A DNA stretch of 64,000 bases from Candidatus Gastranaerophilales bacterium (lineage in GTDB: Bacteria; Cyanobacteriota; Vampirovibrionia; Gastranaerophilales; Gastranaerophilaceae), in NCBI GenBank assembly GCA_910588555.1, contig CAJUPC010000004.1, forward strand, positions 1-64,000, in the 5' to 3' direction. Made by a program: the position numbers and the translations under genes. Below the pieces are notes generated by a model. It was not told where the DNA came from, did no database searches, and saw only the letters and a list, made by a program, of their open reading frames with translations. Every line of letters begins with the position of its first letter. Position 1 is the stretch's first letter. This document shows positions 26,900 to 36,256 of this stretch, one piece after another.

Positions 26900-27630
26900 A
26901 TGAAAAATTTATTTAATCAGAATGTCGGGGGGGGGGCAATCCTAGCTCATTAAGAGGCTTTACGCTTGCAGAGGTTTTAATCACCCTCGGTATTATCGGC
27001 GTTGTTGCGGCATTAACTATGCCGTCACTTATTCTACATCACAAAAAACAAGAAGCTTCTGCGCGTCTCAAAAAGTTCTACAGTGCTATATCGCAGGCTA
27101 TTTTGCTTTCTGAAATAGATAACGGACCTGTGAAGGACTGGAACAAAGCTGATGTTTTGAAAAATGAAAACGGTGAAGTTATAAATGAAGAAAATAGAAA
27201 ATTAGGGATTACATATTTTAATACATATCTCAAACCATATCTTAAATATGCAAAAATTGATGAAAATCCTGAAGATTTACAAAATGAAGACGGACAGTCA
27301 AACCAAATTAGAGTTTATTTAGCTGACGCAACTACATTTGAATTTTTTAATGGTGCTTGTGCTGATTTTAGAGTTGATATAAACGGACAAAAAGCTCCAA
27401 ATCAGTCTGGCAGAGATAAATTTGCATTTTTAATTTGTTCAAAAGATGCTGATTTGAGATGGCACTTTAATAATAAGAAAAATTTCGGGTCTTTTTGTAT
27501 TGAAAATTATGAAGTTTGTGACACTAGAGCAAAAGCATTGGCACTATGTAAGGCAAATTCCGGAACCTGCACAAGATTGCTGGAAATGGACAATTTCGAA
27601 TTCAAAAACGATTATCCTTATAAGTTATAA
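26900..27630 (+). CDS. type IV prepilin-like protein with G-tract frameshift (copy 2)
   Basis: ATG at 26900 behind promoter and ribosome site; a run of 10 G (26927-26936) sends the frame to TAA at 26951. With 11 G it reads through to 27630 (243 aa): MKNLFNQNV-GGGG-NPSSLRGFTLAEVLITL, with the canonical Gly at -1 of the prepilin peptidase site. The hydrophobic helix region (26969-27023) is identical in DNA to the copy at the left edge. The globular part has Cys pairs and the ending CTRLLEMDNFEFKNDYPYKL, a weaker version of the family tail. Three bp separate its stop from the convergent gene. Switched off by one base as written, unless transcriptional slippage or an assembly miscount corrects it. 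Confidence 0.85.
26927..26936 (+). repeat. poly-G tract, 10 nt
   Basis: G10 flanked by AATGTC and CAATCCTAGC; in frame at 11 (3n+2), so off by -1. Confidence 0.9.
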
Positions 27631-27633
27631 AAG

Positions 27634-28281
27634 TTATTTCATTGCGGGGAAATAGTATTTTACGCCTTTATCCGAACGCCATCTGATGTAACCTGTTTTT
27701 GAGGTTCTGTCAATGTCGTAAACGCTTACAAGAGCCCAGTTTCCTCTGATTGCAGTGACATTAATTTTTTGTACGGGAACTTTTATTGTATCGACAATTT
27801 GTGACTTATCATCCGTTGCCGAGTGCATATCTTTGGCTTCTACTGGAGCTTCTTTAAGAAGATTTAATCCGTATTTTTTTCCGTACATATTATAAAACAT
27901 TATCCAGGTCATAAATCTGTACGGGTCGTCTTTTTTTATCCAGCCTTTTGAACCTGTTGTGTTATTATAAATTACTTCAACCCATTTTTCGGTTTCATCT
28001 GTAACGGCAAGCATTCCCAAATTTTTGTTTGGCAAATGTACTACAAACAAATTTTTAGCATTTACGCTTTCCGGAAAAATTTGTTCTCCAATCCAGCTGA
28101 TACTGTGGATTATGTTTGAAGACTCAGAGGGTTCGTTATATATAACAATTTCATTTGGAGCCTGATAAAGTCCCAGAGAATTTGTCTGGCTGATACTGAC
28201 ATATTGCGGTACAATATCGGCTGCTAATGCATATAATGGCATTAATAATATTATTGTAAATATTAATAATATTTTTTTCAT
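27634..28281 (-). CDS. exported protein with SH3-like domains
   Basis: 215 aa from the ATG at 28281 (AGAGGTG ribosome site; an upstream in-frame ATG at 28305 has none). Signal peptide to about residue 21 (ends LYALA). Two bacterial SH3-like stretches: VIYNEPSESSNIIHSIS...WVEVIYNN...GSKGWIKKDD, and a second ending WALVSVYD...GYIRWRSD. Such domains bind peptidoglycan or mediate envelope contacts. Convergent with a pilin gene, 3 bp apart. Confidence 0.65.
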   Translation of the reverse strand: MKKILLIFTIILLMPLYALAADIVPQYVSISQTNSLGLYQAPNEIVIYNEPSESSNIIHSISWIGEQIFPESVNAKNLFVVHLPNKNLGMLAVTDETEKWVEVIYNNTTGSKGWIKKDDPYRFMTWIMFYNMYGKKYGLNLLKEAPVEAKDMHSATDDKSQIVDTIKVPVQKINVTAIRGNWALVSVYDIDRTSKTGYIRWRSDKGVKYYFPAMK

Positions 28282-28320
28282 TTTCACCTCTAAAGTTTTC
28301 AACACCTGATGTGGTACGAG

Positions 28321-30801
28321 CTATTCGCGGAATGAAATTTCTGCGTAAGTTTTTTGAAGTTTTGCGCGGACATTGGACATTTGTTTTTCAATAACTTCAT
28401 CTGTTAATGTCGCATTTTCATCCTGCATTTTTATACGGAATGCAAGACTTTTGAAACCTTTGTCAATGTTTTCGCCCTGATAAACGTCAAATACTTCACT
28501 GCCTTTGAAAATATTTTGCTGTACAGAACCTTTAATAATTTTTTGAATATCATCAAAGTTTACTTCTTCATTAATTATAAATGCCAAATCACGGCGAACT
28601 TCAGGGAATTGTGGAAGTTTTTTATATCTGTGTACATTTTCTTTTACAATTCCTGCGATTTCGTTTAAATCAACTTTGAACAAATATGCATCCTGGTTCA
28701 TTTTTAATTTGTCTTTCAAAATCGGATGAATTTGTCCGTAATAGCCTATAGGCATTGGAGTTTTGCCAAGTAACATAATTACTGCCGTTTTATACGGATG
28801 TAATGAACTATGAGATTGTGCAAGAGGAGATTTTTCAAGCGGAACAAGTTTAATACGTTTTTCAACACCGAGTTCTGCAAAAAGATTTTCAATAATCCCT
28901 TTTACCGTAAAGAAATCAAGTTCTGCTGTTTTCTGCCATTTTGAATTTTCGATTTCGCCTGTCAAAACTCCTGAAAGTACAAGAGTTTCTTTTACGCCTG
29001 ATGATTTTTCATCAGCTTCTGCGATTTTGTAATATGTTTTTCCGATTTCGTATGCCCAGAAATTTTTCTGACCGTTGTCGAAGTTGTATTTCATACAGTT
29101 AAGAACGCTTGCCGCAAGAGTTTGACGGAGCATTGAATATTCTTCACTTGCAGGATTTTTTACATAAACTGCTTTTTCTTTGTCAAAATCAATCATAAAT
29201 TTGTCTAACAAAGATTTTCCGATAAGTGAACTTGTTTGGATTTCGTCTAAACCTGATGAGCGCATAAGGTCGTGAACTTTTTTAATTACTTTTTCTTCAA
29301 GCGAAATTTCTGCGGTTTGATTTTTGGAAGGTAATGTCGGAGTGATTTTATCCATTCCGTTAATTCTTGCAATTTCTTCAATCAAATCGATTTCACGTGT
29401 TACATCATTTGCTCTGAAAGAGGGAACTGAGAATTTTACAGCTGCATCGTTTCCGCCTAGTTTTTTGAACCCGAGATTTTCAAGGATTGAAATACATTTT
29501 TCAGGTGCAATTTCACAGCCCAAAACTCTTTTGATTTGTGCGTATCTTAAAGTTATTTCAATCGGTTCGAGTCTATTTTCGCCTGCTTCAACAACGCCTT
29601 CAATTTTTGCCTCTGCAAGTTCAACAAGCAATTGCATTGCACGCATTAAAGCAGGTCTGATTGCTTCAATATCAACTCCGCGTTCAAATCTTGCGCAGGC
29701 TTCCGAACGATATCCAACGCTTCTTGCGGATTTTCTGTTACTTGCAGGTGTGAAATAAGCAGCTTCAAGTGCGATATTTTTTGTGTTGTCGTCGATTTCA
29801 GAGTTTGCACCGCCGAATACACCTGCAAGACATACTCCTTCATCTTTTGTAGCGATTAAAACACTGTCAGTAGTCAAGGTTCTTTCAACTTCGTCTAACG
29901 TAACAAGTTTTTCGCCCTCTTTTGCACGTCTTACGCATAAGTAACCGTTAAGTTTGTCCAAATCAAATGCATGGAACGGTGTTCCGTATTCCAACATTAC
30001 ATAATTTGTAATATCTACTACGTTATTGATTGCGCGGACGCCTGATGCTATAAGTCTTTTTTGCATCCAATCAGGTGACGGTTTTATTTTCAAATCTTTT
30101 AAAACACCGATTGAGTAATATTTGCAAACATCATTATCAATAATGTCAACTTTAAATTCATCAGTTGATAAATCTTTTGTACATTCAAGCGGAGAGAATT
30201 TTAACGGTCTGTCAAAGATTGCGCTTAATTCTCTGGCAACACCTATAACTGACATTTGGTCGCCTCTGTTTGCGGTTGGAGCAACGTCAAGAACGTAGTC
30301 TTTATCAAAGCCTAAAACATCTTCAACATTTTCGCCGATTTGAACATTCGGGAAAATTCTGTTAAGTATCAAAATCCCGTCTTCTTCCTGATAGTTTCTT
30401 TCAGAAACTCCAAGTTCATCGGCAGAACAAAGCATACCTTGCGATTCAACTCCACGAATTACAGCGGGAGTAAGAGTGAACATTTCGCCGGATTTTCTGT
30501 CAAGAACCTGCGAACCTACCGACGCGTATGGTATAATCTGTCCTTCTGCAATATTTTGTGCACCGCATACAACTGTTTTAAAACCGTCTTTTGTGTTTAC
30601 GGTTACGAGGTGCAATCTGTCGGAATTCGGATGATTATCGATTTTTTCAATTTTTACGGTTTGAATATTGGTAAATTTCGGTTTAACCTCTTCTACACAT
30701 TCCACTTCCAAACCGCTCATAGTCAATTCATGAGCTATTTGTTCTACTTCTATATCGGATAAATCTACGAATTCGTTTAACCAGTTTAATGATACTTGCA
30801 T
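28321..30801 (-). CDS. pheT: phenylalanyl-tRNA synthetase beta subunit
   Basis: 826 aa, full length. N-terminal EMAP-like tRNA-binding domain (about 40-150, KIDNHPNSDRLHLVTVNT and QGMLCSADELG), B3/B4 editing domain, B5, core, and C-terminal ferredoxin-like anticodon-binding domain (about 730-826, RYKKLPQFPEVRRDLAFI). pheS is not adjacent, unlike the usual pheST operon but like cyanobacteria. Confidence 0.97.
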   Translation of the reverse strand: MQVSLNWLNEFVDLSDIEVEQIAHELTMSGLEVECVEEVKPKFTNIQTVKIEKIDNHPNSDRLHLVTVNTKDGFKTVVCGAQNIAEGQIIPYASVGSQVLDRKSGEMFTLTPAVIRGVESQGMLCSADELGVSERNYQEEDGILILNRIFPNVQIGENVEDVLGFDKDYVLDVAPTANRGDQMSVIGVARELSAIFDRPLKFSPLECTKDLSTDEFKVDIIDNDVCKYYSIGVLKDLKIKPSPDWMQKRLIASGVRAINNVVDITNYVMLEYGTPFHAFDLDKLNGYLCVRRAKEGEKLVTLDEVERTLTTDSVLIATKDEGVCLAGVFGGANSEIDDNTKNIALEAAYFTPASNRKSARSVGYRSEACARFERGVDIEAIRPALMRAMQLLVELAEAKIEGVVEAGENRLEPIEITLRYAQIKRVLGCEIAPEKCISILENLGFKKLGGNDAAVKFSVPSFRANDVTREIDLIEEIARINGMDKITPTLPSKNQTAEISLEEKVIKKVHDLMRSSGLDEIQTSSLIGKSLLDKFMIDFDKEKAVYVKNPASEEYSMLRQTLAASVLNCMKYNFDNGQKNFWAYEIGKTYYKIAEADEKSSGVKETLVLSGVLTGEIENSKWQKTAELDFFTVKGIIENLFAELGVEKRIKLVPLEKSPLAQSHSSLHPYKTAVIMLLGKTPMPIGYYGQIHPILKDKLKMNQDAYLFKVDLNEIAGIVKENVHRYKKLPQFPEVRRDLAFIINEEVNFDDIQKIIKGSVQQNIFKGSEVFDVYQGENIDKGFKSLAFRIKMQDENATLTDEVIEKQMSNVRAKLQKTYAEISFRE

Positions 30802-30862
30802 TTTCTTATTTCCCTCTTAAATATAATCTGTATCTGTATTCTATAACAAACTAAATAAAAAA

Positions 30863-30887
30863 TCACTCTTTTTTTTTATTAGAGTGA
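30863..30887. terminator. hairpin terminator
   Basis: TCACTCT / AGAGTGA with T-rich flanks on both strands, between the 30918 gene (minus) and pheT; closes the former. Confidence 0.65.
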
Positions 30888-30917
30888 CTTTTTATTTATA
30901 TATATTTTTTTTATTTT

Positions 30918-31310
30918 TTATACTTTCGGTTCAAAATTTTTAAAAGTTTCTAGTGCGTCAAATATTGTTTCTTTTCTTTGTTGGGTTGTAAAATTAATTA
31001 TATCGGAATTTTTTGCAAAATCTCTATGCATTGCTTTTTGGACTTCTTCTTTGCTAACAGTGGCATATCTTTTTTCTTTTTGCGCTTTTCCTGTAAATTT
31101 TTTAAATGCATTTTTTGTATTTTGCCACATTTTTTTGAAATCAATACTTTTAACAGCTTTCATAAGAGGTTTTCTGTAAATAATTCCTGCTGTGATTGCA
31201 GCAGCTGTGCCTGCACCTGCTAAAATTTGTGTTTTTGTCACTTCGTTGTTTTTCATCGGGTGAAGACATTGAAATGATGGTGAATTTGTATTGTTAATTG
31301 CGCTAATCAT
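30918..31310 (-). CDS. unknown protein with one hydrophobic helix
   Basis: 130 aa. The N-terminus MISAINNTNSPSFQCLHP is short, polar, Asn/Ser-rich and contains an S-F-Q motif like that of the protein at 49734. A hydrophobic helix follows (ILAGAGTAAAITAGIIY, about 30-46) and then a basic helical domain. Not a signal peptide by position. Ribosome site AGGAAGG before the ATG. Single-gene unit between two terminators. No family recognised. Confidence 0.6.
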   Translation of the reverse strand: MISAINNTNSPSFQCLHPMKNNEVTKTQILAGAGTAAAITAGIIYRKPLMKAVKSIDFKKMWQNTKNAFKKFTGKAQKEKRYATVSKEEVQKAMHRDFAKNSDIINFTTQQRKETIFDALETFKNFEPKV

Positions 31311-31394
31311 TAGTTTTCCTTCCTGGTTTTTATTATTAAAAACCGTGAAAATAAAAGTTGACAGTAATAATATAAAAAGTTAATAAATATTTAC

Positions 31395-31426
31395 AAAAGA
31401 GCCGTTCATTATAGAACGGCTCTTTT
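31395..31426. terminator. terminator after nrdJ
   Basis: AAAAGAGCCGTTC / GAACGGCTCTTTT, 13-bp perfect stem, 6-nt loop. On the minus strand it follows nrdJ by about 120 nt, so the repeat element between them is in the nrdJ 3' UTR. Confidence 0.9.
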
Positions 31427-31443
31427 CTCTCTCTTGCTTATTA

Positions 31444-31549
31444 CTACGTAACGGTCTTGCTGCGCTCGCGTTTAACGGGTCTACGGTTTGTTCCTGCAAT
31501 GGCATCCGCCATTTTGTCACAAAGCCTCGCCCTCAGCTCGCTTGCGCTA
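31444..31549 (-). repeat. TAG-linked structured repeat element, copy 3
   Basis: On the minus strand it begins with the nrdJ stop codon (TAGCGCAAGCGAGCTGAGG), then GGCTTTGT...ACAAACCGTAGACC around an inner perfect stem AATGGC-GGAT-GCCATT, and ends CCCGTTAAACGCGAGCGCAGCAAGAC. A small hairpin TTAC-GTA-GTAA follows. Same orientation relative to the upstream gene as copies 1 and 2. Confidence 0.7.
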
Positions 31550-33523
31550 TGAGCAACCTGAGTATCCGCATTTCAAACAGATAAAACATCCTTCTGCCAT
31601 CTGGATTTCGTTTCCGCATTCGGGACATTTTACTGTTTTGATTTCGCCTGTCGGGTTGTATTCTTCGACAACTTCTTCAACTACAGGTTCGACAACCTTT
31701 TCTTCCTCTTTTTTCTTATCAAGGTTCATCGGCTGGAATTGACGTGAATTGTTTCTGTATACTGTAATACCTTTCAAATCGTTTTCGAATGCCAATACGT
31801 AAGCTTCTTCGATGTCTTTTCTTGTTGCATGTTCTTCAAAATTTACTGTTTTTGATACAGCATTGTCTGTGTGAAGCTGGAATGCAGCCTGCATTTTTAC
31901 GTGCCAGTACGGTGAAACATCGTGTGCTGTTGTAAAGATGTGTTTTACTACATCAGATACACCGTCAACGTGAGCTACAGAACCTGTTTTGGCAATTTTT
32001 GACATCAATTCTTCAGAATAGAAGCCGTGTTCTACTGCGTAATCTTTGAAAATCGGATTAACTTCAAACATTTCAGTTCCGTCCATAATCAATCTTGAGA
32101 ATACAAGACCGAATAGAGGTTCAACACCGCCCGAAGCAGAAGCTATCATTGAAATTGTACCTGTCGGTGCAATACAAGTTGTTGTAGCGTTTCTGATACC
32201 GAATTTTTCAATTTGGCTGTCAAGTTCTTTCCATTGCTCATCAGAAATTCTTCCTGCTGATTTACCTTTGTATTTGTTATACAAGAAGTTTTGACCGTCG
32301 TAAACGCTTCCTTTAAAGTTGTTGAATTTTCCTCTTTCTTTAGAAAGTTCGATAGACTCGCATTTTGATTCGTAATCAATAAATTCCATAATTTCTGCTG
32401 CAAGTTGCGTACCTTCTTTTGAAGCGTAAGAAATGCCCATTTTCATAAGCATATCAGCCCAGCCCATTACGCCTAAGCCGATTTTTCTGTTGTTTTGAAC
32501 CATTTCAGAAATTTGCGGAAGCGGATAGTTATTTACGGCAATTACGTTATCTAAAAATCTGATAGCAGTTCTTGTTGTTTCAGCCAGTAAATCCCAGTTG
32601 ATAGAACCGTTTTCAACCATTCTTCCAAGGTTAATAGAACCCAGGTTACAAGCTTCGTAAGAAAGCAAAGGAACTTCGCCGCAAGGGTTTGTAGATTCAA
32701 TTTGACCTACAAGCGGAGTCGGGTTATCTGCGTTCATTTTGTCGATGAAGATAATACCGGGTTCACCTGTTCTCCAAGCGCCGTCAACAATCATGTCAAA
32801 TACTTTTCTTGCATCCATAGTGCCTGCAACTTCGCCAGTATGAGGTGCGATAAGTTCATATTCTGTGCCGTTTTTAACAGCTTCCATAAATTTGTCTGTC
32901 AAAGCAACAGAAATATTAAAGTTGTTTAATTTAGAAGTATCGTTTTTACAGTTGATAAAGTCTAAAATATCGGGGTGGTCAACTCTTAAGATACCCATAT
33001 TTGCACCGCGTCTGGTACCGCCCTGTTTAACGGCTTCGGTTGCAGCGTTAAACACTTCCATAAATGAAACAGGACCTGATGATACGCCCATAGTTGAACG
33101 TACAACGCTGTTTTTAGGTCTTAATTTAGAGAAAGAAAAACCAGTTCCGCCGCCTGATTTATGGATTAAAGCAGTATTTTTAACAGTTTCAAAAATACCT
33201 TCCAAACTGTCATCAACAGGCAGTACAAAACAAGCTGCCAACTGTCCTAATTCTCTTCCTGCATTCATCAATGTCGGAGAGTTTGGCATAAAGTATCTGT
33301 TAGTAATAGCTTTATAAAATCTTTCAGATAATTTATCAACATCGCTTTGAGATTTGCCGAAGCTTAAATCTCCTGCAGCAATTGTATTTGCAACACGTCT
33401 GAACATATCAGCCGGTGTTTCAACACATTTCCCGTCTTTATCTCTTTTTAAGTATCTTTTTTCAAGAACTTTGACTGCATTTTCAGAAAGTTCCAATTTT
33501 TCAACACATGTGGTATCTGTCAC
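31547..33523 (-). CDS. nrdJ: adenosylcobalamin-dependent ribonucleotide reductase (class II)
   Basis: 658 aa. Reduces ribonucleotides with a B12-generated thiyl radical, without oxygen dependence. NPCGEVPLLSYEACNLGSINL holds the catalytic Cys and Glu; PTGTISMIA(S)ASGGVEP is the phosphate-binding motif; the N-terminal ACFVLPVDDSLEGIF holds the partner Cys. The C-terminus is a zinc-ribbon-like CPECGNEI...CLKCGYSGCS that carries the redox-shuttle Cys. No ATP-cone is present, so it is shorter than many NrdJ proteins. Its stop codon is the start of a repeat element. Confidence 0.93.
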   Translation of the reverse strand: MTDTTCVEKLELSENAVKVLEKRYLKRDKDGKCVETPADMFRRVANTIAAGDLSFGKSQSDVDKLSERFYKAITNRYFMPNSPTLMNAGRELGQLAACFVLPVDDSLEGIFETVKNTALIHKSGGGTGFSFSKLRPKNSVVRSTMGVSSGPVSFMEVFNAATEAVKQGGTRRGANMGILRVDHPDILDFINCKNDTSKLNNFNISVALTDKFMEAVKNGTEYELIAPHTGEVAGTMDARKVFDMIVDGAWRTGEPGIIFIDKMNADNPTPLVGQIESTNPCGEVPLLSYEACNLGSINLGRMVENGSINWDLLAETTRTAIRFLDNVIAVNNYPLPQISEMVQNNRKIGLGVMGWADMLMKMGISYASKEGTQLAAEIMEFIDYESKCESIELSKERGKFNNFKGSVYDGQNFLYNKYKGKSAGRISDEQWKELDSQIEKFGIRNATTTCIAPTGTISMIASASGGVEPLFGLVFSRLIMDGTEMFEVNPIFKDYAVEHGFYSEELMSKIAKTGSVAHVDGVSDVVKHIFTTAHDVSPYWHVKMQAAFQLHTDNAVSKTVNFEEHATRKDIEEAYVLAFENDLKGITVYRNNSRQFQPMNLDKKKEEEKVVEPVVEEVVEEYNPTGEIKTVKCPECGNEIQMAEGCFICLKCGYSGCS

Positions 33524-33650
33524 ATTAACCTCCCAATTTAATTATATTATTTCTTGCTTATTAATCAATAATACATCAATTTTAAAAAGGCATGGTCAAT
33601 TGCTTAAAAAAAGATTTACAAAACTTACAAATCTCGACCAAATGCATGAC

Positions 33651-33678
33651 TTGAAAAAATTGAAAAATAGTTTATAAT
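33651..33678 (+). promoter_or_regulatory. pilin-family promoter, copy 3
   Basis: TTGAAA (33651-33656), 16-nt spacer, TATAAT (33673-33678), then CGAAAGGAG and the ATG at 33707. Confidence 0.8.
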
Positions 33679-33706
33679 GAATATGTAAATACGAAAGGAG
33701 TTTGAA

Positions 33707-34830
33707 ATGAGATTATTAAAGGATTTACGTAGCTTCGGGGGGGGGGCACTCTTAGCTTAACTCCTTGTTGTAGAGCATTCACATTAGCGGAGCTTTTAAT
33801 CACTTTAGCAATCATTGGTGTGGTTGCGGTTATTGTGCTGCCAAGTTTGATGACTAATGTTAATGATAAGGTTAACGCAGAAAAGATTAGGAGTGCAAAG
33901 TACAAGTTTACTAAAGCCACTGACCACATGAAATCGTTAGGTTTAATTGGACCTTATTCCAGTACTGACGCGTTTGTAGATGAATTACAAAAGTATTTCA
34001 AGATTGCAAAGCGTTGTGACGCTAATCATTTAAAAGCCTGCTGGCCTTATACTACCGTTAAACTTGAAGACGGAAAAGAATGGGATATTGCTAATACCAA
34101 AACGGGTAAAGAATTAAAGATGACTGAGAATGACGGGGATTACAACAGTGATAATGTTGGTATAATTACTGCAGACGGGACGCCGATGATTTTAAGTTAC
34201 AACAAGAAATGTGAGTCATTAGACCCGATGAAGACTTATGGGTGGTCAACAAGTAACGGTAAACCTGAAAGTAACGCTACAGCAGGATGTGTTGCGGCGG
34301 TATTTGAAATCAACGGTAATGGTAGACCGAATACATTTAGAAAAGATGTTATTGCATTTAACGCGAACGGACTTGGGTCTTCATGTGCTGTTGAAGTAAA
34401 TGGCAAGTGTTTTGGGGCCGCTTTCGCTCCTACACCAATTACTTATGCAGAATGTGAAGCGGAAAAAGGAAGGCTTGGTATAAAAAACTGTTGTCTAGAA
34501 GCTGTTTGTGAGAATAATGACTATTGGGCAGGAGCTGTAAAACAATGTGGAGGAACCAACAAAATGGCCAGCATGGAAGATTTGGCAAAGATAGCAAGTT
34601 TATTATATGTAGGCAATCCTACCGTAGGTGCTAAACAGCATATAAACAAATTAACTTATAATGGCAAAGCTTCTGAGTTTGGTTTCCCAGAACCGTACTT
34701 CTATATTTGGTCCGGCGAGGAGTATGGTACCAACGGCACATATAACAGAGCCTATAGAACGACGGAAACTGCCTGGGGCTACGAACGATACCGTAATTTA
34801 TCTAATGGCTTTGCGTTGTGTGTACAATAG
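33707..34830 (+). CDS. prepilin-like protein with G-tract and lectin-fold variable C-terminus (copy 3)
   Basis: ATG at 33707 with promoter and ribosome site; G10 at 33737-33746 leads to TAA at 33758. With 11 G it is 374 aa: MRLLKDLRSF-GGGG-TLSLTPCCRAFTLAELLITL. After the pilin helix comes a long Cys-containing stalk (about 50-250) and a C-terminal domain with CGGTNKMASMEDLAKIASLLY, YFYIWSGEEYG and FALCVQ. This resembles the C-type-lectin fold of diversity-generating retroelement targets and of DUF1566-like proteins. It lacks the C-x-x-L-I...YP tail of the other copies. In the last 45 codons C-ending codons (ACC, AAC, GGC, GCC, TAC) are frequent, which fits mutated AAC codons. A terminator follows at 34847. 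Confidence 0.8.
33737..33746 (+). repeat. poly-G tract, 10 nt
   Basis: G10 flanked by AGCTTC and CACTCTTAGC; in frame at 11, so off by -1. Confidence 0.9.
34703..34800 (+). other. candidate hypervariable region of lectin-fold domain
   Basis: From IWSGEEY to the YRN segment before the conserved end FALCVQ. The position, just before a conserved C-terminus in a lectin-type fold, and the run of NNC codons match retroelement variable regions. No template repeat or reverse transcriptase is within the window, so this is a prediction. Confidence 0.45.
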
Positions 34831-34846
34831 ATGCTAAATTTTGTAG

Positions 34847-34880
34847 GGTGGGAAAAGTGACAGCGTTCCCACCTTTTTTA
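34847..34880 (+). terminator. rho-independent terminator
   Basis: GGTGGGAA / TTCCCACC stem, 11-nt loop, six T; follows the copy-3 pilin gene. Confidence 0.9.
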
Positions 34881-34907
34881 TCAGCTTAACAAAACGTCAT
34901 ACGAATT

Positions 34908-34936
34908 TTGGCAGGTACGCATGTTTATAATATAAT
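34908..34936 (+). promoter_or_regulatory. candidate promoter of symporter gene
   Basis: TTGGCA (34908-34913), 17-nt spacer, TATAAT (34931-34936), 18 bp before the TTG start. Confidence 0.55.
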
Positions 34937-34954
34937 TATGGTCGAGGTACCAAA

Positions 34955-36253
34955 TTGAAACATTCTAAACTTACAGCCCTGATATTTATAGCATTGGTTT
35001 TAGGTGTTATAGTAGGACACTTTGCCCCTGATTTTGCAGTAAGAATGAAACCTTTCGCGGTTATATTCTTGCGAATGGTAAAAATGATTATTGCGCCCTT
35101 ATTGTTTGCAACGCTTGTTGTTGGAATAGCAGGGCACGGGGATGCTAAAAGGCTTGGTAAAATCGGGCTTAAAACAATTATTTATTTTGAAATCGTAACA
35201 ACACTCGCACTTATCATTGGTCTTACAATGGCAAATGTGTTTAAACCGGGTGTTGGTTTTGTCACAGGTATAAGTCCGCATGCTGTACACATGCAGGAAG
35301 CAGGACTTATGGCCGCAACACAGGCGCATACGTCAATAAGTGAAATGGTTACTGGAATTTTTCCGACAAGTATGGTTGATGCTATGGCACAGGGTAATTT
35401 ATTGCAAATCGTTGTGTTTTCAATATTTTTCGCGCTTGCAATTGTTGCTGTCGGCAAAAAAGCACAGCCTGTTATTGATATATTAAATTCCGTATCGCAA
35501 ATAATGTTCAAGTTCACGGAATATGTAATGTATTTTGCACCGTTGGGTATTTTCGGTGCAATCGCTTCAACTGTAGGAGCAAACGGTCTTGCGGTATTAA
35601 AAAGTTATTTCAAAATTATCGGTGCTCTTTATGCAGCGCTTGCAGTTTTTGTTTTATTAGTTTTGATTATTGCTTGTAAAATCGTTAAAATATCGTTTAG
35701 AAATCTTTTAAGAGCTTTGCAGGAACCTGCTTTGTTGGCTTTTACAACAGCAAGTTCCGAGGCAGCATTTCCAAAAGCTATGGACATTATGGAGCGTTTC
35801 GGGGTTCCAAAAAATATAGTTGGTTTTGTAATGCCGACAGGATATACGTTTAATCTTGACGGAAGCACGTTATATCTTGCAATGGCGGTAATTTTTTCTT
35901 CACAAATTGTAGGAATAAATCTTGACATAAATCAGCAATTGATTATAATGTTGGCATTAATGCTTACCAGCAAAGGTATTGCAGGGGTTCCCAGAGTTTC
36001 TCTGATTGTTCTTGCAGGAACTCTTGCAAGCTTCAATATTCCTATCTTAGGTGTTGCAATACTTTTGGGTATTGACCAAATTCTTGATATGGGAAGAACT
36101 ACCGTAAACTTAATAGGCAACTGTGTTGCAACCGTTGTAATAGCACGGTGGGAAAGAGTTTTTGATTACGACAAAATGAACTGCTTTGTTGCACAATCAA
36201 AAGAAGAAAGTCTTAAAACTGATATTCAAAGAAAATTAAAGAAGGAAATATAA
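34955..36253 (+). CDS. dicarboxylate/amino acid:cation symporter
   Basis: 432 aa, TTG start preceded by GAGGTA. DAACS family (GltP/DctA type): eight transmembrane helices and two re-entrant loops, with FTTASSEAAFPKAM (first hairpin) and PTGYTFNLDGSTLYLA (TM7 NxD-type motif). Takes up C4-dicarboxylates, glutamate or aspartate with protons or sodium. Which substrate cannot be told. It lies 3 bp before ileS and may be co-transcribed. Confidence 0.92.
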   Translation: MKHSKLTALIFIALVLGVIVGHFAPDFAVRMKPFAVIFLRMVKMIIAPLLFATLVVGIAGHGDAKRLGKIGLKTIIYFEIVTTLALIIGLTMANVFKPGVGFVTGISPHAVHMQEAGLMAATQAHTSISEMVTGIFPTSMVDAMAQGNLLQIVVFSIFFALAIVAVGKKAQPVIDILNSVSQIMFKFTEYVMYFAPLGIFGAIASTVGANGLAVLKSYFKIIGALYAALAVFVLLVLIIACKIVKISFRNLLRALQEPALLAFTTASSEAAFPKAMDIMERFGVPKNIVGFVMPTGYTFNLDGSTLYLAMAVIFSSQIVGINLDINQQLIIMLALMLTSKGIAGVPRVSLIVLAGTLASFNIPILGVAILLGIDQILDMGRTTVNLIGNCVATVVIARWERVFDYDKMNCFVAQSKEESLKTDIQRKLKKEI

Positions 36254-36256
36254 ATT

